A stretch of DNA of 61,567 nucleotides from positions 1 to 61,567 of the forward strand of contig NZ_CADIKB010000037.1 of NCBI RefSeq assembly GCF_902859825.1, in the 5' to 3' direction. Both the position numbers and the translations under genes were made by a program. Below, piece after piece: positions 33,732-43,376 of this stretch; within the stretch, counting starts at the first letter, position 1; each line of letters opens with the position of its first letter. The DNA comes from Paraburkholderia phenoliruptrix (GTDB taxonomy: Bacteria > Pseudomonadota > Gammaproteobacteria > Burkholderiales > Burkholderiaceae). The notes under the pieces are model-generated. The model saw nothing but the letters and a program-made list of their open reading frames with translations, did not search any database and had not been told where the DNA came from.

Positions 33732-36700
33732 TCACGCCAGCGCCGGTTCGCGCGCCATGCCGCCCTTCATCAGTTCGGAGATGGCCTCGGTCGACAAAGG
33801 CTTCGCGAAGTAGAAGCCTTGCATCTCGTCGCAGGCGCGCTCCTTCAGGAAGTCGAGTTGCGCCGAGGTCTCCACGCCTTCGGCAATCACCTGCAGCTTC
33901 AGCGAATGCGCGAGCGCGATGATCGCCGAGGTAATGGTCTCGTCGTCGCCCGAGATGCCGATGTCGGACACGAACGACCGGTCGATCTTGAGCCGATCCA
34001 CCGGGAAGCGCTTCAGATAGCTGAGGCTCGAATAGCCGGTGCCGAAGTCGTCGATTGCAAGGCCGATGCCGAGCGCACTCAGTTCGTTCAGCATCGACAC
34101 GGCCTCTTCCGCGTTGCGCATGATCGCGCTTTCGGTCAGCTCCAGTTCCAGGTATTGCGGCTCCAAGCCGGTTTCGTCGAGCACCTGCATGACGAGCTTC
34201 GCGATATCGCGCTGCTGGAACACGCGAGCCGACAGATTCACGGAGACGCGCGCCGGCGGCAAACCGAGGTTTTGCCACGCCTTGTTCTGACGGCATGCTT
34301 CGCGCAGCACCCATTCGGAAAGCGGCCCGATCAGCCCGCTTTCCTCGGCAACCGGAATAAACGACGACGGCGGCACGAGCCCCGCTTCGGGGTCGCTCCA
34401 GCGCACCAGCGCCTCGGTGCCGACAATCTGGCCGGTGTGAATATCCACTTGCGGCTGATAGTGCAGCAGGAACTGGTTGTCGCGCAGCGCGCGCCGCAGA
34501 CGCTGCTCGAGTGCAAGGCGTGCGCCCGCGCTCGCGTTCATCTCCGGCTGATAGAACTGGAATGTGTTGCGGCCCATGTCCTTCGCGCGATACATCGCGA
34601 GGTCGGCCTTTTTCATCAGCGTTTCCGCGTCGTCGCCGTCTTGCGGGAACAGGCTCGCACCCATGCTGCAGCCGACATACAGCTCCGTGCCGTCGAGCCA
34701 CACCGGCTCCGAGATCGACGCGCGTACGCGTTCCATCCACGCAATCAGCGATTGTTCGTCGACGGTATCCGTCATCACGATCACGAACTCGTCGCCGCCG
34801 TGGCGGGCGACCGTATCGCTCGTGCGGGTGCAGCGCGCGAGCCGCTCGGCCACGACGCCGAGCAGCCGGTCGCCGACGCTGTGGCCGAGGCTGTCGTTGA
34901 CGTTCTTGAAACCGTCGAGGTCCATGAACACCACCGCGACGCCCTTGTGATGCCGCTGCGCGACGATCAGCGCATGCTGCAGACGGTCGCGCAGCAGGTT
35001 GCGGTTGGGCAGGCGCGTGAGGCTGTCGTAGTTGGCCTGGTATTCGAGCTGTTCCTGATAGCGCATCAGATCGGTCACGTCGTTGATCACACCGATGTGA
35101 TGTGTGATCACGCCTTCCGCATTCGGCACCGGCGCGATGAAGAGCTGATTCCAGAACAGCGCGCCGTCCTTGCGATAGTTGCGCACCACCGCGCTCACTT
35201 CGCGATTCGCGGCGAGCGCCTCGCGGATCAGCGCGACGCCCTCCTGATCGCGGTCGTCGCGTTGCAGCACGCGGCAGTCGTGGCCCATCACCTCGGCAGG
35301 ATCGTAGCCGGTGATGCGCATGAAGGCCGGATTCACATACTCGATCAGGTTGCCCGCCGGCGAAGGCGCCGTGATCAGAATCGCGTTGACGCTCGCGTCG
35401 AGCGCGCGGCTTTGCAGACGCAGCGCGAGATCCGCGCGCTTGCGCTCGGTGATGTCCGTGTACGAACCGAGCACGCCGATCACGCGGCCGTCGCTGTCCG
35501 TGAACGGCAGCTTGCTCGTGACCGTCGTGCGATGCACGCCGCCGATCACCACGTCGACTTCGAAGTTCATCTTCGGCACGCGGGTCTGCACCACTTCCCT
35601 GTCGTGCGCGTTGAGCAGCTCCGCGAACGCGCGCCACGGCATGTCCGCGTCGCTCTTGCCGACCACCTGCTCGGGATACGACAGCCCCGCGTCGCGCGCG
35701 AACGCCATGTTGCAGCCGAGATAGCGCGACTCCAGGTCCTTCCAGAAAATACGCTGCGGAATGTTGTCGATCACCGTTTCGAGCATCTGGTTCGAGCGCT
35801 GCGCCTCGGCTTCGGCATTGATCTGCTCGGTGACGTCGTCGGCGAGAACAAAGAATGCGGCGCGGCCCAGGAAGTTCAGCGCGTGATAGGAAATGTCCGC
35901 GCTGATGAGCGAGCCGTCCTTGCGCCGGTGATGCCAGATGCCCGCCATCGTGCGGCCGCGCTCGGCGCTGTCGGCGCGCAGCAGATGCGACTCGAGCCGC
36001 CCGATCTCGCTGTTCGGCCGGATCGCGCGAATCGTCATGTCGAGAAACTCGCTCTCCGAATAGCCGTACTGCTGGATCGCGGCTGAATTGACGGCGAGAA
36101 AGCGCAGCGTCTCGCGGTCGAAGATGTACATCGGCACGGGATGATCGTCGAACAGACTGCGAAAGCGCTCGTCATTGCGGCCGAGCGCGCGTACGCTGTG
36201 GAGCTTCTTGCGCGCGCTGCTTTCGCGGGCGCCGAAGGTGAAGATCAGGAGCGCGCTGCCCGCGAGCATGGTCGCGACGAGAAGCAAAGCCGCATGCCGC
36301 CGCTCTTTCGACGCCGCCGCGAGCGACAGCTCCAGCGCGCGGTTTTCGGCAGCGCGCAGCGCGGCCAGGCCCGCTTCCATCCGTTGCAGACCGAGCCCGA
36401 CATGCATGTAGGACGCCGCCGTCCATGCACGGGACGCGGCCGGCTCCTCTGCGTCGCGCGTGAGCAACGCATCGCCGATGTCGCGTTGCAGCGCGTGGCG
36501 GTCCGCGCCGAGCTGGGCGAGCGTGGCGAGCATGACCGGCTCGGCGACCAGCTCGCCGCGCAACTCGCTTTCGAGACTGGCGAGCGTCGCGTTCATCGTC
36601 GCGGCGGCGTTGACGGGCGTGTCCTTGCCCGAAGCCTCGAAGCGGGCGAGCGCGGCAAGGCCGCCGTCGAGCGCCGCCTGGTAGGCGTCGAGACTCTGGC

Positions 36701-36842
36701 GGACGCGCGTCGAATGCAGCGTGCGGGCGTCGGCGTCGCGCTGGCCGGCAATCTGCAGGCACGCGACGAACACGTTTGCGCCGAGCGCGACGGCCACGAC
36801 CGCCATGTTGATCAGCAGCCGCTTCGAGATGAGAGGAGTCAT
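33732..36842 (-). CDS. Membrane GGDEF-EAL protein with three PAS domains
   Basis: A 1036-residue cyclic-di-GMP enzyme. Order: TM helix (~9-30), a helical periplasmic region (~30-200), a second TM (~200-220), three PAS domains (~250-370, ~375-490 and ~495-615), GGDEF (~620-780) and EAL (~795-1035). The GGDEF motif is intact (RHGGDEFVIV), and the EAL site looks complete (GTEALVRW, NLSARVF, ELTESAIM, IDDFGTGYSS, VIAEGVET), so both synthesis and hydrolysis are possible. The ATG at 36842 starts the first membrane helix; the longer frame to 37079 is proline-rich and unlikely. Confidence 0.93.
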   Translation of the reverse strand: MTPLISKRLLINMAVVAVALGANVFVACLQIAGQRDADARTLHSTRVRQSLDAYQAALDGGLAALARFEASGKDTPVNAAATMNATLASLESELRGELVAEPVMLATLAQLGADRHALQRDIGDALLTRDAEEPAASRAWTAASYMHVGLGLQRMEAGLAALRAAENRALELSLAAASKERRHAALLLVATMLAGSALLIFTFGARESSARKKLHSVRALGRNDERFRSLFDDHPVPMYIFDRETLRFLAVNSAAIQQYGYSESEFLDMTIRAIRPNSEIGRLESHLLRADSAERGRTMAGIWHHRRKDGSLISADISYHALNFLGRAAFFVLADDVTEQINAEAEAQRSNQMLETVIDNIPQRIFWKDLESRYLGCNMAFARDAGLSYPEQVVGKSDADMPWRAFAELLNAHDREVVQTRVPKMNFEVDVVIGGVHRTTVTSKLPFTDSDGRVIGVLGSYTDITERKRADLALRLQSRALDASVNAILITAPSPAGNLIEYVNPAFMRITGYDPAEVMGHDCRVLQRDDRDQEGVALIREALAANREVSAVVRNYRKDGALFWNQLFIAPVPNAEGVITHHIGVINDVTDLMRYQEQLEYQANYDSLTRLPNRNLLRDRLQHALIVAQRHHKGVAVVFMDLDGFKNVNDSLGHSVGDRLLGVVAERLARCTRTSDTVARHGGDEFVIVMTDTVDEQSLIAWMERVRASISEPVWLDGTELYVGCSMGASLFPQDGDDAETLMKKADLAMYRAKDMGRNTFQFYQPEMNASAGARLALEQRLRRALRDNQFLLHYQPQVDIHTGQIVGTEALVRWSDPEAGLVPPSSFIPVAEESGLIGPLSEWVLREACRQNKAWQNLGLPPARVSVNLSARVFQQRDIAKLVMQVLDETGLEPQYLELELTESAIMRNAEEAVSMLNELSALGIGLAIDDFGTGYSSLSYLKRFPVDRLKIDRSFVSDIGISGDDETITSAIIALAHSLKLQVIAEGVETSAQLDFLKERACDEMQGFYFAKPLSTEAISELMKGGMAREPALA

Positions 36843-37112
36843 GGGTTCCGAACGTCGATCGTTCTTCGGGCGGGAGCGCGAGGCCGCTTGCGATGCGAGT
36901 CTTTTACGCGCCAACCCATGGATAACGGCAGCGTTCGGGAAGGCTTTAGGGGGCGGGGTGAAAAAAATTCGTGGAGGGGGCCGAGGGGCCGGGGGGCTGC
37001 GGCTGGGCTGCAGCGGCAGGACGGCGGCGGCTCGGCGGCAGCAGCGGAAAGGCAGAGGCTCGGCGCCAGCGCCTGCCACCCGCTCCTGGCCGCCCGCAGC
37101 AAGCCGGCCGCA

Positions 37113-37224
37113 GCTAGCTGACCGCGCCTAGCCGACCGCACCTAGCCGGCCGCACCTAGCCGGCCGCGCCTAGCCGGCCGCGCCTAGCCGGCCGCGCCTA
37201 GCCGGCCGCGCCTAGCCGGCCGCG
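37113..37224. repeat. 14-bp minisatellite, about eight copies
   Basis: The unit CCTAGCCGGCCGCG repeats in tandem. The last five copies (from 37155) are almost identical, copies at 37127 and 37141 have one or two changes, and the first (37113) is degenerate. The unit contains CTAG, normally rare in such genomes. The last copy holds the stop codon of the adjoining minus-strand gene. Slippage variation between strains is expected. Confidence 0.9.
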
Positions 37225-37688
37225 CCAAATTCCCTCATCGCCGGGATGAAGTCGTGGTTGATTTCCTGCTTGCGCGACAGCTTGGCGAGCACGTAGCGCT
37301 TGAACGGGTCGAGTTCCGCCCAGCGTGCCGCGCTCGGGGCCGCGAGGCCCGCCATTTTCGCCTGCCGCTCGACGCTCTCCGGCACGGCCTCCGTATTGCG
37401 CCAGGCGGGCGCGTCGTCGGGCGTGAACCACTCGGGCTCGACATTCGCATGAGTGCGCAACATCTCGAAAAGGGCGTGATCGAAATTCGGCTCGATCTCC
37501 GCGTCATCAGCAACGGGGAAGCGGGCAAGAAGCTTGCGGTCTTCCAGCGGCAGCATTTGCCATTGCGCGAGCGAAATGCGCAGCCCGAATCGATCGAGGT
37601 TGAAGCGAACCGACATCGGGATATAGGTGAAATTCTCCGACGACTGCACCTCGAAGTCGAACAGCAGCGGTGCCTCATTCAGTCCCAT
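37212..37688 (-). CDS. Nitrate reductase associated protein
   Basis: A 158-residue protein matching the conserved nitrate-reductase-associated family: LFDFEVQSSENFTYIPMSVR, FNLDRFGLRISLAQWQMLPL, then a central acidic part and WAELDPFKRYVLAKLSR. The biochemical role of the family is unproven; the link with nitrate assimilation comes from gene neighbourhoods elsewhere. The ATG at 37688 has AGAGGA 8 bases upstream and is preferred to 37715. The stop codon is inside the minisatellite. It is divergent from fdhD, another oxidoreductase-maturation gene. Confidence 0.85.
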   Translation of the reverse strand: MGLNEAPLLFDFEVQSSENFTYIPMSVRFNLDRFGLRISLAQWQMLPLEDRKLLARFPVADDAEIEPNFDHALFEMLRTHANVEPEWFTPDDAPAWRNTEAVPESVERQAKMAGLAAPSAARWAELDPFKRYVLAKLSRKQEINHDFIPAMREFGAAG

Positions 37689-37802
37689 GGCAGTGTCCTC
37701 TTTGATGATGGGCAACGCGCAAGCCCGGCTTGAGGTATTTTAGAACCTTATTCGCACGGCGGCGGCGCGGCAAGGCGCGCGACGGCAAGGCGCGCGGCAT
37801 TC

Positions 37803-38645
37803 ATGGAGTGGATCAGCTTGGACGAATTGCAAACAGGCCAGCCCGGCGCGGTGAAGCGCGAGGTGCACCGCCATCGCGGCGCGGCGGTGGAAACGGTCAC
37901 CGACCACGTCGGTCAGGAATGGCCGGTGGCACTGGTTTTCAACGGCATTTCGCATGCGGTGATGATGTGCACGCCGCGCGATCTGGAAGCGTTCGCGGTC
38001 GGTTTCTCGATTTCGGAAGGCATCGTGGAGCGCGGCAGCGACATTCAGGATATCGAGGTCGAGCTGCACGACGACGCCGACCTGCCGCACGCCGAAGTGC
38101 ATCTGCAAGTCGTGCAGCAGGCGTTCGTCGCGCTGAAGGAAAAGCGCCGCGCGCTCGCCGGCCGCACCGGCTGCGGCGTGTGCGGTATCGAAAGCATCGA
38201 TCTGCTGGATCTGAAGCCGGAGCGCGTGCCCGACACCGGCTTCTTGCAGCGGCTCGCGCCCGACGCCATTGCGCGCGCGGCCCGCGAATTGCCCGACCAT
38301 CAGGCCCTGACCCGGCTGACCGGCGGCCTGCACGCCGCGGCGTGGTGCGACGCGGCGGGCGCGATCCGTTATGCGTTCGAAGACGTGGGCCGCCACAATG
38401 CACTCGACAAACTGATCGGCCAGCTCGTGCTCGATCGCGTGGATACCCAAGAAGGTTTCGTATTCCTGTCGAGCCGCGCGAGCTACGAGCTGGTGCGCAA
38501 AGCCGCGCGCGTCGACGTGCCGATGGTCGCGACCATTTCGGCGCCGTCGTCGCTGGCTATTGCGATTGCCCGCAAGGCGGGCGTGCGGCTCGTGAGCTTC
38601 TGCCGCGAAACGAGCTACGTCGATTACGACACGGTTCAGCCTTGA
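37803..38645 (+). CDS. fdhD: Formate dehydrogenase accessory sulfurtransferase FdhD
   Basis: FdhD carries sulfur from the cysteine desulfurase IscS to the molybdenum cofactor of formate dehydrogenase. The 280-residue protein shows EWPVALVFNGISHAVMMCTP, the active cysteine loop GRTGCGVCGIES (near residue 122-130), FEDVGRHNALDKLIG and FLSSRASYELV. No formate dehydrogenase structural gene is in the window. Confidence 0.94.
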   Translation: MEWISLDELQTGQPGAVKREVHRHRGAAVETVTDHVGQEWPVALVFNGISHAVMMCTPRDLEAFAVGFSISEGIVERGSDIQDIEVELHDDADLPHAEVHLQVVQQAFVALKEKRRALAGRTGCGVCGIESIDLLDLKPERVPDTGFLQRLAPDAIARAARELPDHQALTRLTGGLHAAAWCDAAGAIRYAFEDVGRHNALDKLIGQLVLDRVDTQEGFVFLSSRASYELVRKAARVDVPMVATISAPSSLAIAIARKAGVRLVSFCRETSYVDYDTVQP

Positions 38646-38693
38646 ACCACTGCTCGCGAGCGTCGCGCGGGCCGCCTCAAGCCCCCGCCGCGC

Positions 38694-39464
38694 TCAGTCG
38701 AATTGCCGGAAGTCCGGCTTGCGCTTTTCGAAGAACGCCTTGAACGCTTCGCGCGCTTCCGGCGCGATCAGCATCTTGCCGAAGTGCACCGCCTCCTCGG
38801 ACATCTGCGTCTGCAGTTCCTGATGGCTCGCGCGCTTCATCAGACTCTTGGTCACACGTAACGACGACGCCGGCAGCGCCGCGAGCTTCGCGGCTTGCGA
38901 TGCCGCAAACGCGTCGACTTCGGAAGCCGGCAGCACGCGGTTCACAAAGCCCATGCGCTGTGCCTCGGCGGCGTCGAACGCCTCGCCGAGCAGCAGTTTT
39001 TCGGCGGCGGCCTGATAGCCGGCAACGCGTGGCAGCAGCAAACTCGACGCCGCCTCCGGACACAGCCCGAGCTGCGCGAACGGCAGCGAAAAGCTCGCCG
39101 AATCGGCGGCATAGACGAGATCGCAGTGCAGCAGCAGCGTCGTGCCGATGCCCACCGCCGGCCCCGCCACCGCGGCCACCAGCGGCTTGTCGGCGGAGCT
39201 GAGCGCGCGCAGGAACTGGAATACCGGCGCATTTTCGCCCATCGGCGGCGCCTTCATGAAGTCTTCGAGATCGTTGCCGGCGCTGAATATGCTCGCGCTG
39301 CCGCGAATCAGCATCGCGCGCACGGACGCGTCGCGTTGCGCCTCGACGAGCGTGTCGGCCATGGTCTGGTACATCGCGGCCGTGATCGCGTTTTTCTTGT
39401 CCGGCCGGTTGAAGGCGAGGGTCAGCACGCCGTTCGCGCACTCGACCAGAATATCCGTCGTCAT
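38694..39464 (-). CDS. Enoyl-CoA hydratase/isomerase family protein
   Basis: A 256-residue crotonase. The oxyanion-hole residues lie in SASIFSAGNDLEDF and VAAVAGPAVGIGTTLLLHCD. The usual second catalytic glutamate position falls in QLGLCPEAASSLLLPRVAG, as in isomerase-like members. It probably hydrates or isomerises enoyl-CoA in beta-oxidation. It is the last gene of the fatty-acid cluster, 132 bp after the thiolase gene. The ATG at 39464 is preferred over one nine codons upstream. Confidence 0.9.
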   Translation of the reverse strand: MTTDILVECANGVLTLAFNRPDKKNAITAAMYQTMADTLVEAQRDASVRAMLIRGSASIFSAGNDLEDFMKAPPMGENAPVFQFLRALSSADKPLVAAVAGPAVGIGTTLLLHCDLVYAADSASFSLPFAQLGLCPEAASSLLLPRVAGYQAAAEKLLLGEAFDAAEAQRMGFVNRVLPASEVDAFAASQAAKLAALPASSLRVTKSLMKRASHQELQTQMSEEAVHFGKMLIAPEAREAFKAFFEKRKPDFRQFD

Positions 39465-39596
39465 TTGCGTCTCCTCGACTGCAGCAGACACTGCCGCAGA
39501 ACTGCTGTCCGAATGGAAAAAACGGTTCGCAAGCGCGAGGCCTGCGAACCGTTCAGGCGCCTTGGCGGCGTGCCGCGTCCACCCAAGCGGGCCGTG

Positions 39597-40796
39597 TCAC
39601 AGCCGCTCGATGATGCCCGCCGCGCCCATGCCGGTGCCGACGCACATCGTCACCATGCCGTACTTGTAGTTGCGGCGGCGCAGGCCGTGCACCACCGTCG
39701 ATGCACGAATCGCGCCCGTCGCGCCGAGCGGGTGGCCGAGCGCGATCGCGCCGCCGAGCGGGTTGATCTTCGCCGGATCGAGACCGAGGTCCTGAATCAC
39801 CGCGAGCGATTGTGCGGCGAACGCTTCGTTCAGCTCGATCCAGTCGAGGTCGTCCTGCTTGAGGCCCGCTGCCTTCAGCGCCGCCGGAATCGCTTCCTTC
39901 GGCCCGATGCCCATGATCTCGGGCGGCACGCCGCGCACCGCGAAGCTGACGAAGCGCGCGAGCGGCGTCAGGTTGAACTGCTTGAGCACCTTTTCGGATA
40001 CGACGATCAGCGCGCCCGCGCCGTCCGACGTCTGCGAGCTGTTGCCGGCCGTCACCGAACCCTTGTTGGCGAACACTGTGCGCAGTTTGGCGAGGCCCTC
40101 GAGCGAGGTGTCGGCGCGCGGACCTTCGTCGAGCGACACCTCGCGCGTTTTCACGCGTACTTCGCCGGTGGCGAGGTCGGGAAAGCGCTCGGTGACCGTG
40201 TATGCGGCGATCTCGTCGCTGAACTCGCCGGCTTGCTGCGCGGCGATTGCGCGGCGGTGCGATTCGACGGAGAACGCGTCCTGCGCCTCACGGCTGATCT
40301 TCCAGCGCTCGGCGACTTTCTCGGCGGTCAGGCCCATACCGTAGGCAATGCCGACGTCTTCATTGCGATCGAAGATATGCGGCGACAGCGACGGCTTGTT
40401 GCCCATCATCGGCACCATGCTCATCGACTCGCAGCCGCCCGCGATCAGCGCGTCCGATTCACCGACGCGAATGCGGTCCGCGGCCATCGCGAGGGCCGTC
40501 AGCCCGGACGCGCAAAAGCGGTTCACCGTGACGCCGCCGACCGACTGCGGCAGCCCGGCCAGCAGCGCGCCCATACGCGCGACGTTCAGGCCCTGCTCCG
40601 CCTCGGGAATCGCGCAGCCGACAATGGCGTCTTCGATCACGTTGGTATCGAGTCCGGGCACTTGGCCCACGGCCGACCGGATCGCATGCACCAGCAGTTC
40701 GTCGGGGCGCGTGTTCTTGAACACGCCGCGCGGCGCCTTGCCGATCGGCGTACGGCTCGCGGCGACGATGTATGCGTCTTGCAATTGCTTGCTCAT
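39597..40796 (-). CDS. fadA: Acetyl-CoA C-acyltransferase (3-ketoacyl-CoA thiolase)
   Basis: A 399-residue thiolase that cleaves 3-ketoacyl-CoA with CoA, the last beta-oxidation step. Both catalytic cysteines (NRFCASGLTALAMAADRI near residue 90, and MCVGTGMGAAGI near the end), the His of GHPLGATGAI and the NEAFAAQSLAV loop are present. It lies 30 bp downstream of the bifunctional fadB-type gene, so the two are cotranscribed. Confidence 0.94.
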   Translation of the reverse strand: MSKQLQDAYIVAASRTPIGKAPRGVFKNTRPDELLVHAIRSAVGQVPGLDTNVIEDAIVGCAIPEAEQGLNVARMGALLAGLPQSVGGVTVNRFCASGLTALAMAADRIRVGESDALIAGGCESMSMVPMMGNKPSLSPHIFDRNEDVGIAYGMGLTAEKVAERWKISREAQDAFSVESHRRAIAAQQAGEFSDEIAAYTVTERFPDLATGEVRVKTREVSLDEGPRADTSLEGLAKLRTVFANKGSVTAGNSSQTSDGAGALIVVSEKVLKQFNLTPLARFVSFAVRGVPPEIMGIGPKEAIPAALKAAGLKQDDLDWIELNEAFAAQSLAVIQDLGLDPAKINPLGGAIALGHPLGATGAIRASTVVHGLRRRNYKYGMVTMCVGTGMGAAGIIERL

Positions 40797-40826
40797 ATGT
40801 TTCTCCAGAATGTCCGCGCGTCGCTG

Positions 40827-43262
40827 TTAGTTCCGCACCGGCTTGCCGGTTTGCAGCATGCCCATGATCCGTTCCTGCGTCTTCTGCGTGCCGAGCAGCT
40901 CGACGAACGCGCGGCGCTCCAGTTGCAGCAGCCATTCCTCGTCGACGAGACTGCCCGCTTCCACGTCGCCGCCGCACACCGCTTCCGCGATGCGGCTCGC
41001 GATCAGGAAATCGTGCTCGCTGATGAACCGGCCGTCGCGCATGTTGACGAGCGAGGCCTTGATGGTCGAGATCGCCGAACGCCCGGCGACCGGCACCTGC
41101 GTCACGCGCAGCGGCGGACGGTAGCCCGCGCCGGCAAGCGCGCGCGCTTCTTTCTTCGCGACGTCGAGCAGCTCGAACACGTTGAAGACAATCGTGTCCG
41201 ACGGCTTCAGGTAGCCCATTGCGCGGGCGTCGAGCGCGGACGCCGAGACTTTTGCCATCGCCGCGTTTTCGAACGACTTTTGCAGGAACTTGAGCAGATC
41301 GTTGGTCGCGCCCACCTGCGTCGCCGCTTCCGCCGCGCGCAGCGCCGCTTCCTTCAGACCGCCGCCGGCCGGCACGAGACCCACGCCGACTTCCACGAGA
41401 CCGATATAGCTTTCGATGTGCGCGACGCGCTTTGCACTATGCAGCAGCAGCTCGCAGCCGCCGCCGAGCGCAATGCCCGACACCGCCGCGACGACCGGCA
41501 CGCTCGCGTACTTCACGCGCAGCATGCCCTGCTGGAATTTCTTGACGAACGGCTCGATACCCTTTGCGCCGCCCATCATGAACGCCGGCATCGCTTCTTC
41601 GAGATTCGCGCCCGCCGAGAACGGACCGCCCGGCGTGCCGAGCTTCAGCGACGTCGGCTGCCAGACGACGAGGCCCTTGAAGTCCTTCTCCGCCAGTTCG
41701 ATGGCCTGCGTCAACCCGTCGATCACCGACGGCCCAATCGTGTTCATCTTGCTCTTGAACGACACGATCAGCACGTCGTTCTCGCCCGCGCGGTCGTCGA
41801 CCCATGCGCGCACGGCGTCGGTCTCGAACAGCGTCTTGCCGTAGCTCTTCGGATCCGCAGCCGTTTCGCCGACGAGCGGCGCGCGGAACACCTGGCGGTC
41901 GTACACGCCGAGCGACGAGCGCGGCACGAACGTCTTCGAAGCCGGCGACCACGAGCCTTCGTTCGTATGCACGCCGCCCTTTTCGGCAACCGGGCCTTCG
42001 AGCACCCACGACGGCAGCGGCACGCTCGACAGCGCCTTGCCCGCCGCGATGTCTTCCTGCACCCATTCGGCGACCTGCTTCCAGCCGGCCGTCTGCCAGC
42101 CTTCGAACGGACCTTCGTTCCAGCCGAAGCCCCAGCGGATCGCGAGATCGACATCGCGCGCGTTATCGGCGATGGATTCCAGATGCACGCCGATGTAATG
42201 GAACACGTCGCGGAAAATCGCCCACAGGAACTGCGCCTGCGGGTGCTGCGACTCGCGCAGCAGCTTCAGGCGCTCTGCCGGCGGACGCTTCAGAATGCGG
42301 CCGACCAGTTCGTCCGCTTTCGCGCCGCTTTCCACGTACTCGCCCGTTTTCGGGTCGAGCACCTTGATCGCCTTGCCTTCCTTTTTGTAGAAGCCGCCGC
42401 CCGTTTTCTGGCCGAGCGCGCCTTTCTTCACGAGTTCGGCGAGCACGGCCGGCGTCTCGTAGACCGGGAAGAACGGATCGTCCTTCAGGTTGTCCTGCAT
42501 CGTCTCGATGACGTGCGCCATCGTGTCGAGACCGACGACGTCCGCCGTGCGGAACGTGGCCGACTTCGCGCGGCCAAGACGCGAGCCGGTCAGGTCGTCG
42601 ACTTCGTCGAAACGCAGGCCGAATTTCGCGGCTTCGGTGATCACCGCGAGAATCGAGAAAATGCCGACGCGATTCGCGATGAAGTTCGGCGTATCTTTTG
42701 CGCGCACGACGCCCTTGCCGACCACGCTCGTCAGGAACGTTTCCAGCTGATCGAGAATTTCCGGACGCGTGGCCGCGGTCGGAATCAGCTCGACCAGATG
42801 CATGTAGCGCGGCGGATTGAAGAAGTGCACGCCGCAAAAGCGCGCCTTCAGCTCATCCGCGAAACCTTGCGACAGTTCGGTGATCGACAGGCCCGACGTG
42901 TTGGTCGCGAAGATCGCGTTCGGCGCGATATGCGGCGAGACCTTCTTGTACAGGTCGTGCTTCCAGTCCATGCGCTCGGCGATCGCTTCGATCACGAGGT
43001 CGCATTCGGCGAGTTTTTCGATATCGTCGTCGTAATTCGCGGGCTGGATGTATTGCGCGTCGTCCTTCACGCCGAACGGCGCGGGCGACAGCTTCTTCAG
43101 ATTGTCGATCGCCTTCAACGCGATGGCGTTCTTCGGGCCTTCCTTGGCCGGCAGATCAAAAAGAAGCACGGGCACCTTGGCGTTGATCAGGTGCGCGGCG
43201 ATCTGCGCGCCCATCACGCCGGCGCCGAGCACGGCTACCTTGCGAATGATCAGATTGCTCAC
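40827..43262 (-). CDS. fadB: 3-hydroxyacyl-CoA dehydrogenase/enoyl-CoA hydratase, FadN-like order
   Basis: An 811-residue bifunctional beta-oxidation enzyme. The NAD-binding dehydrogenase comes first (VAVLGAGVMGAQIAAHLINA, then FCGVHFFNPPRYMHLVEL), and the crotonase domain last (FSAGANLEEA, VAAVSGIALGGGCELLLHSA). This is the reverse of E. coli FadB and the order of B. subtilis FadN. It works with the thiolase just downstream. It is 114 bp after the acyl-CoA dehydrogenase gene. Confidence 0.93.
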   Translation of the reverse strand: MSNLIIRKVAVLGAGVMGAQIAAHLINAKVPVLLFDLPAKEGPKNAIALKAIDNLKKLSPAPFGVKDDAQYIQPANYDDDIEKLAECDLVIEAIAERMDWKHDLYKKVSPHIAPNAIFATNTSGLSITELSQGFADELKARFCGVHFFNPPRYMHLVELIPTAATRPEILDQLETFLTSVVGKGVVRAKDTPNFIANRVGIFSILAVITEAAKFGLRFDEVDDLTGSRLGRAKSATFRTADVVGLDTMAHVIETMQDNLKDDPFFPVYETPAVLAELVKKGALGQKTGGGFYKKEGKAIKVLDPKTGEYVESGAKADELVGRILKRPPAERLKLLRESQHPQAQFLWAIFRDVFHYIGVHLESIADNARDVDLAIRWGFGWNEGPFEGWQTAGWKQVAEWVQEDIAAGKALSSVPLPSWVLEGPVAEKGGVHTNEGSWSPASKTFVPRSSLGVYDRQVFRAPLVGETAADPKSYGKTLFETDAVRAWVDDRAGENDVLIVSFKSKMNTIGPSVIDGLTQAIELAEKDFKGLVVWQPTSLKLGTPGGPFSAGANLEEAMPAFMMGGAKGIEPFVKKFQQGMLRVKYASVPVVAAVSGIALGGGCELLLHSAKRVAHIESYIGLVEVGVGLVPAGGGLKEAALRAAEAATQVGATNDLLKFLQKSFENAAMAKVSASALDARAMGYLKPSDTIVFNVFELLDVAKKEARALAGAGYRPPLRVTQVPVAGRSAISTIKASLVNMRDGRFISEHDFLIASRIAEAVCGGDVEAGSLVDEEWLLQLERRAFVELLGTQKTQERIMGMLQTGKPVRN

Positions 43263-43376
43263 GTCGTTCCTCCGGGGAGTTATGCGGTGTCGCGAATGTG
43301 TCGACGGGTTCGCGATGAATGTGGCTTGCGAAAGCGCCGCGCGTGGCTGACCACGCGGCGCCTTGCGTGAGATGAC

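Noticed and set aside
37113..37224. CRISPR-like array
   Set aside because: The 14-bp units are contiguous with no spacers, so this is a tandem minisatellite.
38895..43370. Very long open frame on the plus strand (about 1490 codons)
   Set aside because: It lies opposite enoyl-CoA hydratase, thiolase and the FadN-like gene, is Arg/His/Ala-rich, and shows no domain. Such antisense frames are typical of high-GC DNA.
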